Below, piece after piece: positions 42,245 through 50,256 of a stretch of 64,000 nt of DNA; the stretch's first letter is position 1, and each line of letters starts with the position of its first letter. A model generated the notes under the pieces. It searched no databases, was not told where the DNA came from, and saw nothing but the letters and a program-made list of their open reading frames with translations. Source of the DNA: Roseicella frigidaeris (lineage in GTDB: Bacteria > Pseudomonadota > Alphaproteobacteria > Acetobacterales > Acetobacteraceae); NCBI RefSeq assembly GCF_003258945.1, contig NZ_QLIX01000016.1, positions 52,939 to 116,938 on the forward strand, in the 5' to 3' direction. A program made the position numbers and the translations under genes.

Positions 42245-43246
42245 ATGCCCTTTTCCCCCCGCGGCACGGTGACGCGCCGCGCCGCCCTGGCCCTCGGCAC
42301 CGCCGGGCTGGCCTCTCCCTTGGCGACCCCGGCCCTCGGCCAGGCGCCCTGGCCGAACCGGCCGGTGACGCTCGTCGTCGGCTTCCCGCCTGGCGGGCAG
42401 ACGGATTTCGCGGCGCGGGTGCTGCAGAACGGGCTGCAGCAGGCGCTCGGCCAGCCGGTGGTGATCGACAACCGCGGCGGCGCCGGCGGCAATCTCGGCA
42501 CCGAGACGGTGCTGCGGGCGAAGCCGGACGGCTACACGCTGCTGGTCGGCAATGCCAACCCGCTGGTGATCAACCCGCACACCATGCCCTCGATGAAGAT
42601 CAACCCGATGGAGCTGGTGCCGATCGGCATGATGCTGCAGAGCGGGCTGATCTTCTGCCTGCACCCCTCGGTCCCGGCGACGACGGTGGCGGAGTTCGCC
42701 GCCTGGGCGAAGGGGAAGAAGGGCGATGTCGATTACGGCTCGGCCAGCTCGGGCAGCCTCTCGCATGTGGCGATGGAGCTGTTCCGCAGCCGCATCGGCA
42801 GCCCGGAGATGACGCATGTGCCCTATCGCGGCAGCGGCCCGGCCATGCAGGACTTCATCGCCGGCCGCTTCCAGATCATGTGCGACGCGGCCAGCGTGGT
42901 GGCGCCCTTCATCGAGGCGAAGCAGCTCAAGGCGCTGATGGCGACGACGCCGGAGCGGATCCCGGCCTTCAAGGACATCCCGACCGCGGCCGAGCAGGGG
43001 GTGCCGGATTTCGTGGTGCTCGCCTGGATCGGGTTGTTCGGGCCGAAGGGCACGCCGCCCGAGGTCGTGCAGCGGGCCAATGCGGCGGTGAACCAGGCCT
43101 GCCAGGATGCGGCGATCCGGCAGAACATCGTCAGCCGCGGCGACGAGCCGGGCGGCGGCACGGCGGAGCAGCTCGGCGAGATCATGCACCGCGACCATGC
43201 CCGCTGGGGCGAGGTGGTGCGGGCGAACAACATCCGCGCCGAATAG
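42245..43246 (+). CDS. TTT (Bug family) substrate-binding protein
   Basis: This is a 333-residue periplasmic binding protein. A Tat-like signal, RGTVTRRAALALGTAGLASP, precedes the mature start WPNRPVTLVVGFPPGGQTDF, with VIDNRGGAGGNLGTETVLRAKPDGYTLL and TCNQC-free middle part. ATG 42245 follows ATCCGGGAGGCGACGCGC. It is followed, 74 bases on, by the ClC-type channel on the same strand. No TctAB genes are adjacent. Confidence 0.9.
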   Translation: MPFSPRGTVTRRAALALGTAGLASPLATPALGQAPWPNRPVTLVVGFPPGGQTDFAARVLQNGLQQALGQPVVIDNRGGAGGNLGTETVLRAKPDGYTLLVGNANPLVINPHTMPSMKINPMELVPIGMMLQSGLIFCLHPSVPATTVAEFAAWAKGKKGDVDYGSASSGSLSHVAMELFRSRIGSPEMTHVPYRGSGPAMQDFIAGRFQIMCDAASVVAPFIEAKQLKALMATTPERIPAFKDIPTAAEQGVPDFVVLAWIGLFGPKGTPPEVVQRANAAVNQACQDAAIRQNIVSRGDEPGGGTAEQLGEIMHRDHARWGEVVRANNIRAE

Positions 43247-43320
43247 CCGCCCCGGCGCGGCGGCGCGGCGGAGGCCCGCTCGCCGCCGCGCCCCGCGCCT
43301 GCGAGAAGCGGCCCGCGCCC

Positions 43321-45102
43321 ATGCATGTCCCCGCCCGCCGCCATGTCCGCCTGCTGCGCCACCGGGTCCGCCGGGCGGTGGCGCTGCGCAGCTTCGTCCG
43401 CACCAGCGAGGTGGCGATCGTCCTCCTCGCCAGCCTCACCGGCGCGCTGGTCGGGGTGATCGCCTGGGGCATGGGGGCGGCGGCGGCGGCGATGCACCTG
43501 CTGCTCTTCGGCATCGCGCCGCAGATGCGCCTTTCCGCCACCAGCGTCGTCGCCTCCTGGCGGCTGCTGCTGGTGCCGGTGCTGGGCGGCCTCGCCCTGC
43601 ATGGCCTGAACCGGCTGCTGCGGCGCTGGCGACCGAAGCCGCCGGTCGATCCGATCGAGGCCAATGCGCTGCACGGCGGCCGGCTCACCCTCTCGGACGC
43701 CGCGGTGGTGGGGCTGCAGACCATCGTCTCGAACGGCGTCGGCGCCTCGGTGGGGCTGGAGGCGGGCTATGCCCAGGCCGGGGGCGGCCTCGCCTCGCGG
43801 CTCGGCGCGCTCTTCGCGCTGCGCCGCGGCGACCTGCGGGTGCTGGTCGGCGCCGGCACCGCCGGGGCGATCGGCGCCGCCTTCGACGCGCCGCTGACCG
43901 GCGCCTTCTATGCCTTCGAGCTGGTGATCGGCACCTACAGCATCGGCTCGCTCTTCCCGGTCGTCGCCTCGGCGGTCGCGGCGACGCTGGTGGCGCGGCT
44001 GCTGCAGGCCGGGACCTATGCGGTCGGCTCCGTGGCGCCGACGGTCGTCGACACCGAGCTCTACCCGCTGGCCCTGCTGGTCGGCGCGCTCTCCGGCCTC
44101 GCCGCCATCGCGCTGATGCGCGGCGTGGCGCTGACCGAGCTGGCGCTGACCCGGGCCATCCCGTCCAGCGCGCTGCGGCTGATGCTGGGCGGGCTCTGCG
44201 TCGGCGGGCTGGCCATGGTCTCGACCGTCGCCCTCTCGGCCGGGCATGGCGCGCTGCATCTCGCCTTCATCACCGAGACGCCGGCGCGGCTGCTGCTGCT
44301 GCTGATCGTGGTGAAGTCGCTCGCCTCCATGGTCTCGGTGGCCAGCGGCTTCCGCGGCGGACTGTTCTTCGCCTCGCTGCTGATCGGCGCGCTCGGCGGC
44401 AAGCTCTTCGCCGGCATCCTGGCGCTGATCGCGCCGCCCGGGCCGGATGCGCTGGTGATGTCGCTGGTGGGGATGAGCGCCTTCGGGGCGGCGGTGATCG
44501 GCGCGCCGCTCGCCATGACCTTCCTCGCGCTCGAGACCACGGGCAGCCTCGCGGTCGCCGGGCTGGTGCTGGCGGCCGTCGCCGTCGCCGGGCTGATCGT
44601 GCGCCGGCTGTTCGGCTATTCCTTCGCCACCTGGCGCTTCCACCTGCGCGGCGAGGCGATCCGCAGCGCGCATGACATCGGCTGGATCAACGACCTGACG
44701 GCGGGGCGGCTGATGCGGCGGGACCCGCGCACCGCCGCGGCGAGCATGGATCTCGACGCCTTCCGCAAGGCGGTGCCGCTCGGCGCCGCGACGCAGGTGG
44801 TGCTGCTCGACGAGGGCGGGCGCTATGCCGGCCTCGTCTCGGTGGCCGAGGCGCATGCGGCGCCGCCCGAGACCGGGACGGTCGGCGCGCTGGCGCGGCT
44901 GCGCGACCGGGTGCTGCTGCCGCGCACCAATGCCCGCGACGCCATGGCGATCTTCGAGGCGGCGGAGGCGGAGGCGCTGGTCGTGGTGGACGGGCCGGGG
45001 CGGCGGGTGCTCGGCCTGCTGACCGAGGCGCATCTGCTGCGCCGCTACGGCGAGGAGGTGGAGAAGCGGCGGCGGGAGGAGAGCGGGATCGCGCCGGGGT
45101 GA
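43321..45102 (+). CDS. ClC-family chloride channel/antiporter with CBS domains
   Basis: This is a 593-residue member of the ClC superfamily with about ten membrane helices. The usual GREGP loop is replaced by GASVGLEAGY, so the gating Glu (Glu147) is kept but Pro is lost. GSGIP is likewise not present in its canonical form. Later segments SVASGFRGGLFFASLLIGALGGKLF and IGAPLAMTFLALETTGS match ClC. Two C-terminal CBS domains extend from about residue 445 (LMRRDPRTAAASMDLDAFR) to 585. It could be a fluoride/chloride transporter or a more distant ClC; ion selectivity is not readable. Confidence 0.85.
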   Translation: MHVPARRHVRLLRHRVRRAVALRSFVRTSEVAIVLLASLTGALVGVIAWGMGAAAAAMHLLLFGIAPQMRLSATSVVASWRLLLVPVLGGLALHGLNRLLRRWRPKPPVDPIEANALHGGRLTLSDAAVVGLQTIVSNGVGASVGLEAGYAQAGGGLASRLGALFALRRGDLRVLVGAGTAGAIGAAFDAPLTGAFYAFELVIGTYSIGSLFPVVASAVAATLVARLLQAGTYAVGSVAPTVVDTELYPLALLVGALSGLAAIALMRGVALTELALTRAIPSSALRLMLGGLCVGGLAMVSTVALSAGHGALHLAFITETPARLLLLLIVVKSLASMVSVASGFRGGLFFASLLIGALGGKLFAGILALIAPPGPDALVMSLVGMSAFGAAVIGAPLAMTFLALETTGSLAVAGLVLAAVAVAGLIVRRLFGYSFATWRFHLRGEAIRSAHDIGWINDLTAGRLMRRDPRTAAASMDLDAFRKAVPLGAATQVVLLDEGGRYAGLVSVAEAHAAPPETGTVGALARLRDRVLLPRTNARDAMAIFEAAEAEALVVVDGPGRRVLGLLTEAHLLRRYGEEVEKRRREESGIAPG

Positions 45103-45159
45103 GGGGCGGGTTCAGGCGGGAGGCCGAGCTTTTGCTTCCACGGCAGGCGTGCCCCTTCC

Positions 45160-45184
45160 GGAACCTGCCCCCTCCTGCGCTGTT
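45160..45184 (+). promoter_or_regulatory. Possible EcfG (general stress sigma) promoter
   Basis: GGAAC-N16-TGTT matches alphaproteobacterial EcfG promoters (GGAAC-N16/17-CGTT) apart from one base. It is upstream of the alpha/beta hydrolase and within a gene-free interval. Such matches also occur by chance in GC-rich DNA. Confidence 0.3.
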
Positions 45185-45369
45185 TGCCATATGCTGCATC
45201 GCAGCACGGCCGCCTCTGCTGGGGGCGATCCATCAGCCGCGGCGGGACCGATGATCCAACTCGACAGGCCGCCCGAGGCTGGGCCGTGACCGAGGCTGGA
45301 TGGGCCCGATCGGCCTCAACCTACGACAGGACATTGGCATTGAACCCCTTTTCCTTCGCCAGGAGGCGC

Positions 45370-46368
45370 GTGACCGGCCGGACCGCCCTCGTCGGCGCTG
45401 CCGTGCTGGGCGCGCTTGCCCTGGTGAACCACGCCGCCGCCCGCCGGGCGGAACGCAAGCATCCACCCCGGGGCCGCTTCGTCGAGGTGGACGGGGTTCG
45501 GCTGCACTACAGCGACCGGGGTAGCGGCAAGCCCATCGTTCTGCTGCATGGCAATGCCGTGACGGGTGACGACTACGACACCAGCGGCGTGGCCGAGCGC
45601 CTGCTCGAGAAGCACCGGGTCATCATCTTCGACCGCCCCGGCTTCGGGCATAGCCAGCGCCCGCATGGGCGCATGTGGACGGCGATGGAGCAGGCCGAGC
45701 TGCTCCACAAGGCCCTGCAGCAACTGAGCATCGAGCGGCCGGTCGTCGTCGGCCACTCCTGGGGCGCCATCGTCGCGCTCTCGCTCGCGGCGCGGCATCC
45801 GGCCGACATGGCGGGCCTCGTCCTGCTGTCGGGCTACTACTTCTGGACGCTGCGGCCGGATGTGCTGCTGGTCGTCCCGGGTGCGGTCCCGGTTCTCGGC
45901 GACATCCTGCGCCACACCGTCTCGCCCTGGCTGGGCCGCCTCATGATGCCGTTGCTGAAACGGGCGATGTTTTCGCCGCGGCCGCTTCCGGCGCGGTTCC
46001 GGTCGGACTACTCCGACGCGATGGCGCTCCGCCCGTCCCAGATCCGGGCCAGCTCGGTCGATGGCGCGCTGATGATCCCGGGCGCGCTGATGAACCAAGC
46101 GTCCTACGACGGCCTGCGCATGCCCGTGGGCATCATGGCCGGGGCGGCCGACAAGGTGGTCTTCGCGCGCAGCGCCAGGCGACTGCAGGCCCGCATCCCG
46201 GGAAGTGTCCTGCAGATCGTCGAGCGGGTGGGGCACATGGTGCACCATGCCGTGCCGGGACAGGTCGTCGAGATGGTCGAAGGCGTCCTCCGGGCCTCGA
46301 CCGAAGCTCTCCATGAGCCGTCTCAGCCACTCCGGGCTCTCCCCGAGGGATCGGTCAGAGCCGCCTAA
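45370..46368 (+). CDS. Alpha/beta hydrolase with N-terminal membrane anchor
   Basis: This protein of about 332 residues has an N-terminal hydrophobic anchor (TALVGAAVLGALALVNHAAA). The hydrolase motifs are IVLLHGNAVTGDDY (oxyanion), nucleophile elbow VVGHSWGAIVALSLAA (Ser in GHSWG) and, near the end, IVERVGHMVHHAVPGQ with the catalytic His. The acid is likely the Asp in GAADKV. The start is uncertain: GTG 45370 with AGGAGG nearby is listed, while TTG 45334/45340 and further upstream starts are open. Substrate unknown; many such enzymes are esterases or haloperoxidase-like. Confidence 0.85.
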   Translation: MTGRTALVGAAVLGALALVNHAAARRAERKHPPRGRFVEVDGVRLHYSDRGSGKPIVLLHGNAVTGDDYDTSGVAERLLEKHRVIIFDRPGFGHSQRPHGRMWTAMEQAELLHKALQQLSIERPVVVGHSWGAIVALSLAARHPADMAGLVLLSGYYFWTLRPDVLLVVPGAVPVLGDILRHTVSPWLGRLMMPLLKRAMFSPRPLPARFRSDYSDAMALRPSQIRASSVDGALMIPGALMNQASYDGLRMPVGIMAGAADKVVFARSARRLQARIPGSVLQIVERVGHMVHHAVPGQVVEMVEGVLRASTEALHEPSQPLRALPEGSVRAA

Positions 46369-46739
46369 GGGCACTGCCCCTGAACCGATGTTCACGGGAA
46401 GCGCCCTAGGCGGCTGTTTTCAGAGCATCTTCACCCGATCAGGTGAGTCCCCCTGATCGGGATCTGCTCTGGTCGTCAAAGCCTGACACGTGGCGGCCGC
46501 GCGGCCGGTCGGTCCCGGGCTGATCGCGGCCTTTCCCAAATCGTTCTGAAATCGGCACCAAACCCCTGCGGCGGCGCCCCGCCACACGAAAATGTCGGTC
46601 GCGATCCTGCAACCGGATCGGCCAGCGGCGGTTCTTCGCCGGCCAAGGGGCGCCGGGCGCCGCCGGCGGGTCGCCGGGCGCCAGCGTCGCAGGTGCCGCG
46701 CGGCGGAGGTCGGCCCACCCCAGCACACAGGAGACCGCT
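46369..46739. other. 371-base intergenic region with repeat R3 copy b
   Basis: No supported gene is present. The left part (46416-46450) carries the inverted relative of the R3 element. The right part is GC-rich and ends in the ribosome site of the CsbD-like gene. No canonical EcfG promoter was found. Confidence 0.55.
46416..46450 (-). repeat. Dispersed intergenic repeat R3, copy b
   Basis: This 35-bp segment is the reverse complement of 20733-20767, differing in about four positions. It contains the CACCCGATCAGGTG palindrome. It lies after the alpha/beta hydrolase stop. Confidence 0.75.
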
Positions 46740-47036
46740 ATGGACAAGAACGAGATCGAGGGCGCGGCCCGCAACGTCGCCGGCAAGGCCCAGGAGGCCT
46801 ATGGCAAGTTCACCGACGATGCCGAGCACGAGGCGAAGGGCGTCGCCCGCCAGGTCGCCGGCAAGGCGCAGGAGGCCTATGGCGATGCGCGCGACGTGGC
46901 CCGCGACGCGGCGCGCCAGGTCGGCCAGGTGGTGGAGAAGCAGCCGGTGCTCTCGCTGCTGGTGGCCGGCGCGGTCGGCTATGCGCTGGCGCTGCTGACG
47001 CTCGGCGTCGTGGATCGCGGCTCCCGCCGCTGGTAG
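46740..47036 (+). CDS. CsbD-like stress protein with C-terminal membrane segment
   Basis: This 98-residue protein has an N-terminal MDKNEIEGAARNVAGKAQEAYG and a second copy of the unit VARQVAGKAQEAYGDARD. This is an internal duplication of the CsbD motif. A hydrophobic segment LSLLVAGAVGYALALLTLGV near the C-terminus makes it similar to DUF883/ElaB-type proteins. CsbD proteins are general-stress proteins with no established activity. It is a stand-alone gene. Confidence 0.85.
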   Translation: MDKNEIEGAARNVAGKAQEAYGKFTDDAEHEAKGVARQVAGKAQEAYGDARDVARDAARQVGQVVEKQPVLSLLVAGAVGYALALLTLGVVDRGSRRW

Positions 47037-47115
47037 GGCGGTCCGGGCCTCCCGCCACGCGGCGGGAGGCCCATCCGTCATGGCCGGCCTGAAACCCTGG
47101 TCCAACCCGTCGCCA

Positions 47116-47261
47116 CCCGTTGTCCTGCCGCGGCTTTGTCGCGGCAGGCTGTGACGCATCCAGGCTCAGGAGCGAACCCGGGGCCCCCACGGCGTCGCGC
47201 AGCGACGTCGTGGGGATAAATCTCGGGGCCCCCGCGACGGCGCGCAGCGACGTCGTGGGGA
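47116..47261. repeat. Dispersed hairpin repeat R2, copy b
   Basis: This 146-bp relative of 39522-39669 keeps TTGTCCTGCCGCGGCTT and GGCAGGCTGTGACGCATC. The tandem stems CCCCACG...CGTGGGG are rebuilt with different bases. It ends 4 bases before the stop of the dipeptide-type binding protein. Confidence 0.85.
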
Positions 47262-47265
47262 ATCA

Positions 47266-48852
47266 TCAGGGCGCCGGCCGGAATTCCATCGCCCGAGTCA
47301 GCTCGGAGAGCGGCGCCTGATAAGCGATGCCCTTGCGCATGGCCCAGATATTCACCTGATGATGGATCGGGATCACGCCGAGATCGCGCACATAGCCGAT
47401 CCGGATGACGTCCCAATAGGCCTTCTCCCGCGCCTCGGTGTCCATCACGGTCAGAGCCCGGTCGATCATGCGGTCGAGCTCGGGATTGCTGTAGTGCGAG
47501 GGCCGCGGGCGGGTGCCGCGGCCGCGCGGCGGGTCGGGCGTCGCCAGCATCAGCGAGAGATGCGTGTCCGGCTCCCCGGTCGAGGTGCTCCAGCCGGTCA
47601 GCGCGACGGAATGCTCGTCCCGCACCCCGCCGGCGGTGAAGAAGACGCTGGCCGGGCTGGTCTGCACCGCGGTCCTCACCCCGATCCGCGTCCACATCTG
47701 GGCGATGGCCTGGGCGATGGCGTCGTCGTTCACGTAGCGGTCGTTCGGCCCGTGCAGGGTGATGGCGAAGCCCTCCGGGTAGCCGGCCTCGGCCAGCAGC
47801 CGGCGCGCCCCCTCGGGGTCGTAGGCGGGGACCGGGATGGAGGGGTCGTAGCCCATCGCCCCCTCGGGCTGCGCCTGGCCGGTGGGCAGGGAGAAGCCCT
47901 CCATGATCTGCCGCCGGATGCCCTCCCGGTTGATCGCCATGGAGAGGGCGCGCCGCACCCGCACATCCCGCAGCGGGTTGGCGGGCAGGGGGTTGCCCGC
48001 CTTGTCGGTGACATGCGGCGTCTGCGGCCGGCTGGCATCGACATAGAGATAGATCAGCCGCAGGCCGGGGCGGGAGGCGACGGCGAGCTTCGGGTCCTTC
48101 TGCAGCCGCGCCACGTCGCGCGTCGGCACCGCGTCGATCGCGTCCACGTCGCCCGATTGCAGCGCCGCGACGCGGGCGCTGTCGTTGGTGATCATGCGGT
48201 AGGTCACCCGCTCCCAGGCCTGCCGCGGCCCCCACCAGGCGGGGTTGCGGGTGAAGACGGCGCGGTCGCCGAGGGCGAAGGAGGCCAGCTTGTAGGGGCC
48301 GGTGCCGATCGCCGCCTTGCCGCTGTTGTAGTCGGCGGTGCTCATCCCCTCGCCCTGCTTCCGGCCGATGACCGAGAAGGACATCATCATCTGCGGGATC
48401 AGCGGGATCGGCTCGGCGGTGTGCAGGCGGATGGTGTAGGGATCGACCACCTCCAGCCGCTGCACCGGGCGGATGTACTGGCCGAGCGAGGTCGGGCTGT
48501 TCGGCACGTTCGGCGCCCGCTCGAAGGTGAAGACCACGTCGTCGGCGGTGAAGGGCGTGCCGTCGTGGAAGGTGACGCCGCGGCGCAGGCGGAACTCCCA
48601 GGTGCGGTCGTCGAGGCGCTTCCAGCTCTCGGCGAGGCCGGGGGCGGGACGCTGGTCGGCATCCGGATGCACCAGCCGGTCGAAGACATGCCAGGTCAGC
48701 GCATGGTTCGGCGAGAGGTCGAAGAAATGCGGGTCCATCGAGGTGAAGGCGCCGCCCACCGCGAGGGTGATGTCGGCGCCCCGCGCCGGCGGGGTGCCGA
48801 AGGGGGCCGTCATGGCCATGGCCGCGATGGCCCAGCGCGCGCCGCGTCGCAT
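47266..48852 (-). CDS. ABC transporter substrate-binding protein, peptide (DppA) type
   Basis: This SBP_bac_5 family protein has 528 residues. A signal RGARWAIAAMAMTAPFGTPPARGA is followed by DITLAVGGAFTSMDPHFFD. Family blocks DDRTWEFRLRRGVTFHDGTPFTADDVVFTFER and DVRVRRALSMAINREGI are present. GGGGAGACGAGCGG precedes ATG 48852. No permease or ATPase adjoins. It is the second orphan of this kind in the window, with repeat R2 copy b at its 3' end. Confidence 0.9.
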   Translation of the reverse strand: MRRGARWAIAAMAMTAPFGTPPARGADITLAVGGAFTSMDPHFFDLSPNHALTWHVFDRLVHPDADQRPAPGLAESWKRLDDRTWEFRLRRGVTFHDGTPFTADDVVFTFERAPNVPNSPTSLGQYIRPVQRLEVVDPYTIRLHTAEPIPLIPQMMMSFSVIGRKQGEGMSTADYNSGKAAIGTGPYKLASFALGDRAVFTRNPAWWGPRQAWERVTYRMITNDSARVAALQSGDVDAIDAVPTRDVARLQKDPKLAVASRPGLRLIYLYVDASRPQTPHVTDKAGNPLPANPLRDVRVRRALSMAINREGIRRQIMEGFSLPTGQAQPEGAMGYDPSIPVPAYDPEGARRLLAEAGYPEGFAITLHGPNDRYVNDDAIAQAIAQMWTRIGVRTAVQTSPASVFFTAGGVRDEHSVALTGWSTSTGEPDTHLSLMLATPDPPRGRGTRPRPSHYSNPELDRMIDRALTVMDTEAREKAYWDVIRIGYVRDLGVIPIHHQVNIWAMRKGIAYQAPLSELTRAMEFRPAP

Positions 48853-48950
48853 CCGCTCGTCTCCCCTGTGCCGTCCCCGGTCCGCAGCCTGGCGGACCGG
48901 GAAAGCGGGATGCAAGTCTCATGCTAGCGGCCGGCCGCGGGCGCCCGCCC

Positions 48951-49928
48951 TCATGGCCAGACGGGCATGCCCTCCAGCCCCGCGGTGTCCGGCAGGCCGC
49001 AGATCAGGTTCGCATTCTGCACCGCCTGGCCGGCCGCGCCCTTGCCGAGATTGTCGACCACGCCCAGCGCGATCACCACCTCCCGCGCCGGATCGGCGGC
49101 ATAGCTGACGAAGGCGAGGTTCGAGCCGGTGGCCCATTTGGTCTGCGGCGGCCGGTCGGTCACGCGGATGAAGGCCCGCCCGGCATAGAAGCGCCGGGCC
49201 GCCTCCAGGCACTGCGCCGTGGTGGCGCGGCCGCGGCCGTAGATCGTGGCGAGCAGGCCGCGGGTCATCGGCACCAGATGCGGCGTGAAGACCAGCCCGG
49301 CCGCGCTGCCGCCGCTCAGCCGCTCGATCGCCCGGGCCATCTCGGGCATGTGGACGTGCTGGAGCAGGCCGTAGGGCACCAGGGTCTCGTTGCTCTCGGC
49401 ATAGCCGAACCGGCTGTCGGCGCCGCCCCGGCCGGCGCCGGAGATGCCGGTCTTGGCGTCGATCACGATGTTGCCCGGCTCGATCAGCCCGTCCGCCAGC
49501 AGCGGCGCCAGCGCGGTGAGCGCCGCCGCGGGGAAGCAGCCGGGATTGGCGATGCGGCTCTGCCCCGCGATCCGCTCCGGCCAGATATCGGCCAGGCCAT
49601 AGGTCCAGCCCTCGGCGGCGCGATGGTCGCCGCCGATATCGACGATCTTCACCGCCCGGGGGACGCGCGCCAGCGCCTCGGCCGAGGCGCCGGTGGGCAG
49701 CGAGGCGAAGAGCAGGTCGAGCTGCGGCAGGGCTTCGGGGTCCCATTTCTCGATCACCAGCCCGGCCAGCCGGGCCGGCAGGCCGGGGAAGCGGTCCGCC
49801 AACCGGCTGCCGGCGCTGCCCTCGCCCGCGGCGTAGACCAGCTCGAAGGAGGGGTGGCCGGCGACCAGGCGCAGCGCCTCGCCGCCGCCGAAGCCGCTGA
49901 TGCCGACGATGCCGACGCGAATGCGCAT
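48951..49928 (-). CDS. argC: N-acetyl-gamma-glutamyl-phosphate reductase
   Basis: This is the third enzyme of arginine biosynthesis; it reduces N-acetylglutamyl phosphate to the semialdehyde using NADPH. The 325-residue protein has Rossmann start VRVGIVGISGFGGGEALRL, active-site Cys131 in ANPGCFP and GISGAGRGGADSRFGYAESNE followed by LQHVHMPEMARAI. The size fits the long ArgC type. Its leader holds a short ORF with five consecutive arginine codons and a factor-independent terminator directly before argC, so attenuation by arginine supply is possible. No other arg gene is nearby. Confidence 0.93.
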   Translation of the reverse strand: MRIRVGIVGISGFGGGEALRLVAGHPSFELVYAAGEGSAGSRLADRFPGLPARLAGLVIEKWDPEALPQLDLLFASLPTGASAEALARVPRAVKIVDIGGDHRAAEGWTYGLADIWPERIAGQSRIANPGCFPAAALTALAPLLADGLIEPGNIVIDAKTGISGAGRGGADSRFGYAESNETLVPYGLLQHVHMPEMARAIERLSGGSAAGLVFTPHLVPMTRGLLATIYGRGRATTAQCLEAARRFYAGRAFIRVTDRPPQTKWATGSNLAFVSYAADPAREVVIALGVVDNLGKGAAGQAVQNANLICGLPDTAGLEGMPVWP

Positions 49929-49966
49929 GGGGTGGTGTCCTTCTGGGGTTTGGGCTGGGATGCGGG

Positions 49967-50003
49967 CAAAAGAAAACCCCCGGAGCCGAGGGCTGCGGGG
50001 GTT
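49967..50003 (-). terminator. Intrinsic terminator in front of argC
   Basis: On the minus strand the stem AACCCCCG/CGGGGGTT, one mismatch and AGCC/GGCT close on a 3-base loop. TTTTCTTTT follows directly. This is the strongest factor-independent terminator in the window and it lies upstream of argC rather than after a gene end, as in attenuators. Confidence 0.75.
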
Positions 50004-50040
50004 CGGGACGGCGGGCCGGGATCGCTCCGGCGGGTGGGGC

Positions 50041-50154
50041 CTAGGGTAAGGCCATCACCACGCGGGAGGATGCCGATCGGCACGCAGCCCAGGACGCCAC
50101 CGCTTGGGTGCAGCGGCGTCGGCGTCGGTCACAAAGGGCCTGGGTCCTGGGCAT
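50041..50154 (-). CDS. Candidate argC leader peptide with five consecutive Arg codons
   Basis: A 37-codon minus-strand ORF starts at ATG 50154 and ends at TAG 50041. Codons 10-14 are CGA CGC CGA CGC CGC, giving DRRRRRC. This fits an arginine-sensing leader peptide. The ribosome site is weak and high GC raises the chance of Arg runs, so the call is tentative. Confidence 0.35.
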   Translation of the reverse strand: MPRTQALCDRRRRRCTQAVASWAACRSASSRVVMALP

Positions 50155-50256
50155 GTCCCGCGACACTGTCGCGCGCCCCATGCAACGTCAAGCGGCATGA
50201 CGCGCCGATCGGACCCGTCGCTGCCCGTTGCCCGGCCGCGGCGTCGTGGGACGTTC

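Larger units (their letters stand above)
49929..50256 (-). other. argC leader region (candidate attenuator)
   Basis: This 328-base region lies between soeC and argC on the minus strand. It contains a leader ORF (50041-50154), a strong terminator hairpin with T-tract (49967-50003) and a perfect 8-base segment complementary to the terminator's left arm (50083-50090). Confidence 0.5.

Noticed and set aside
33422..43246. Possible TctAB genes near TTT receptors
   Set aside because: No protein with the expected multi-spanning TctA or small TctB pattern was found near any of the receptors.
42823..45033. 736-codon minus-strand ORF opposite the ClC gene
   Set aside because: His/Arg/Gly-rich noise; the plus strand encodes the membrane protein.
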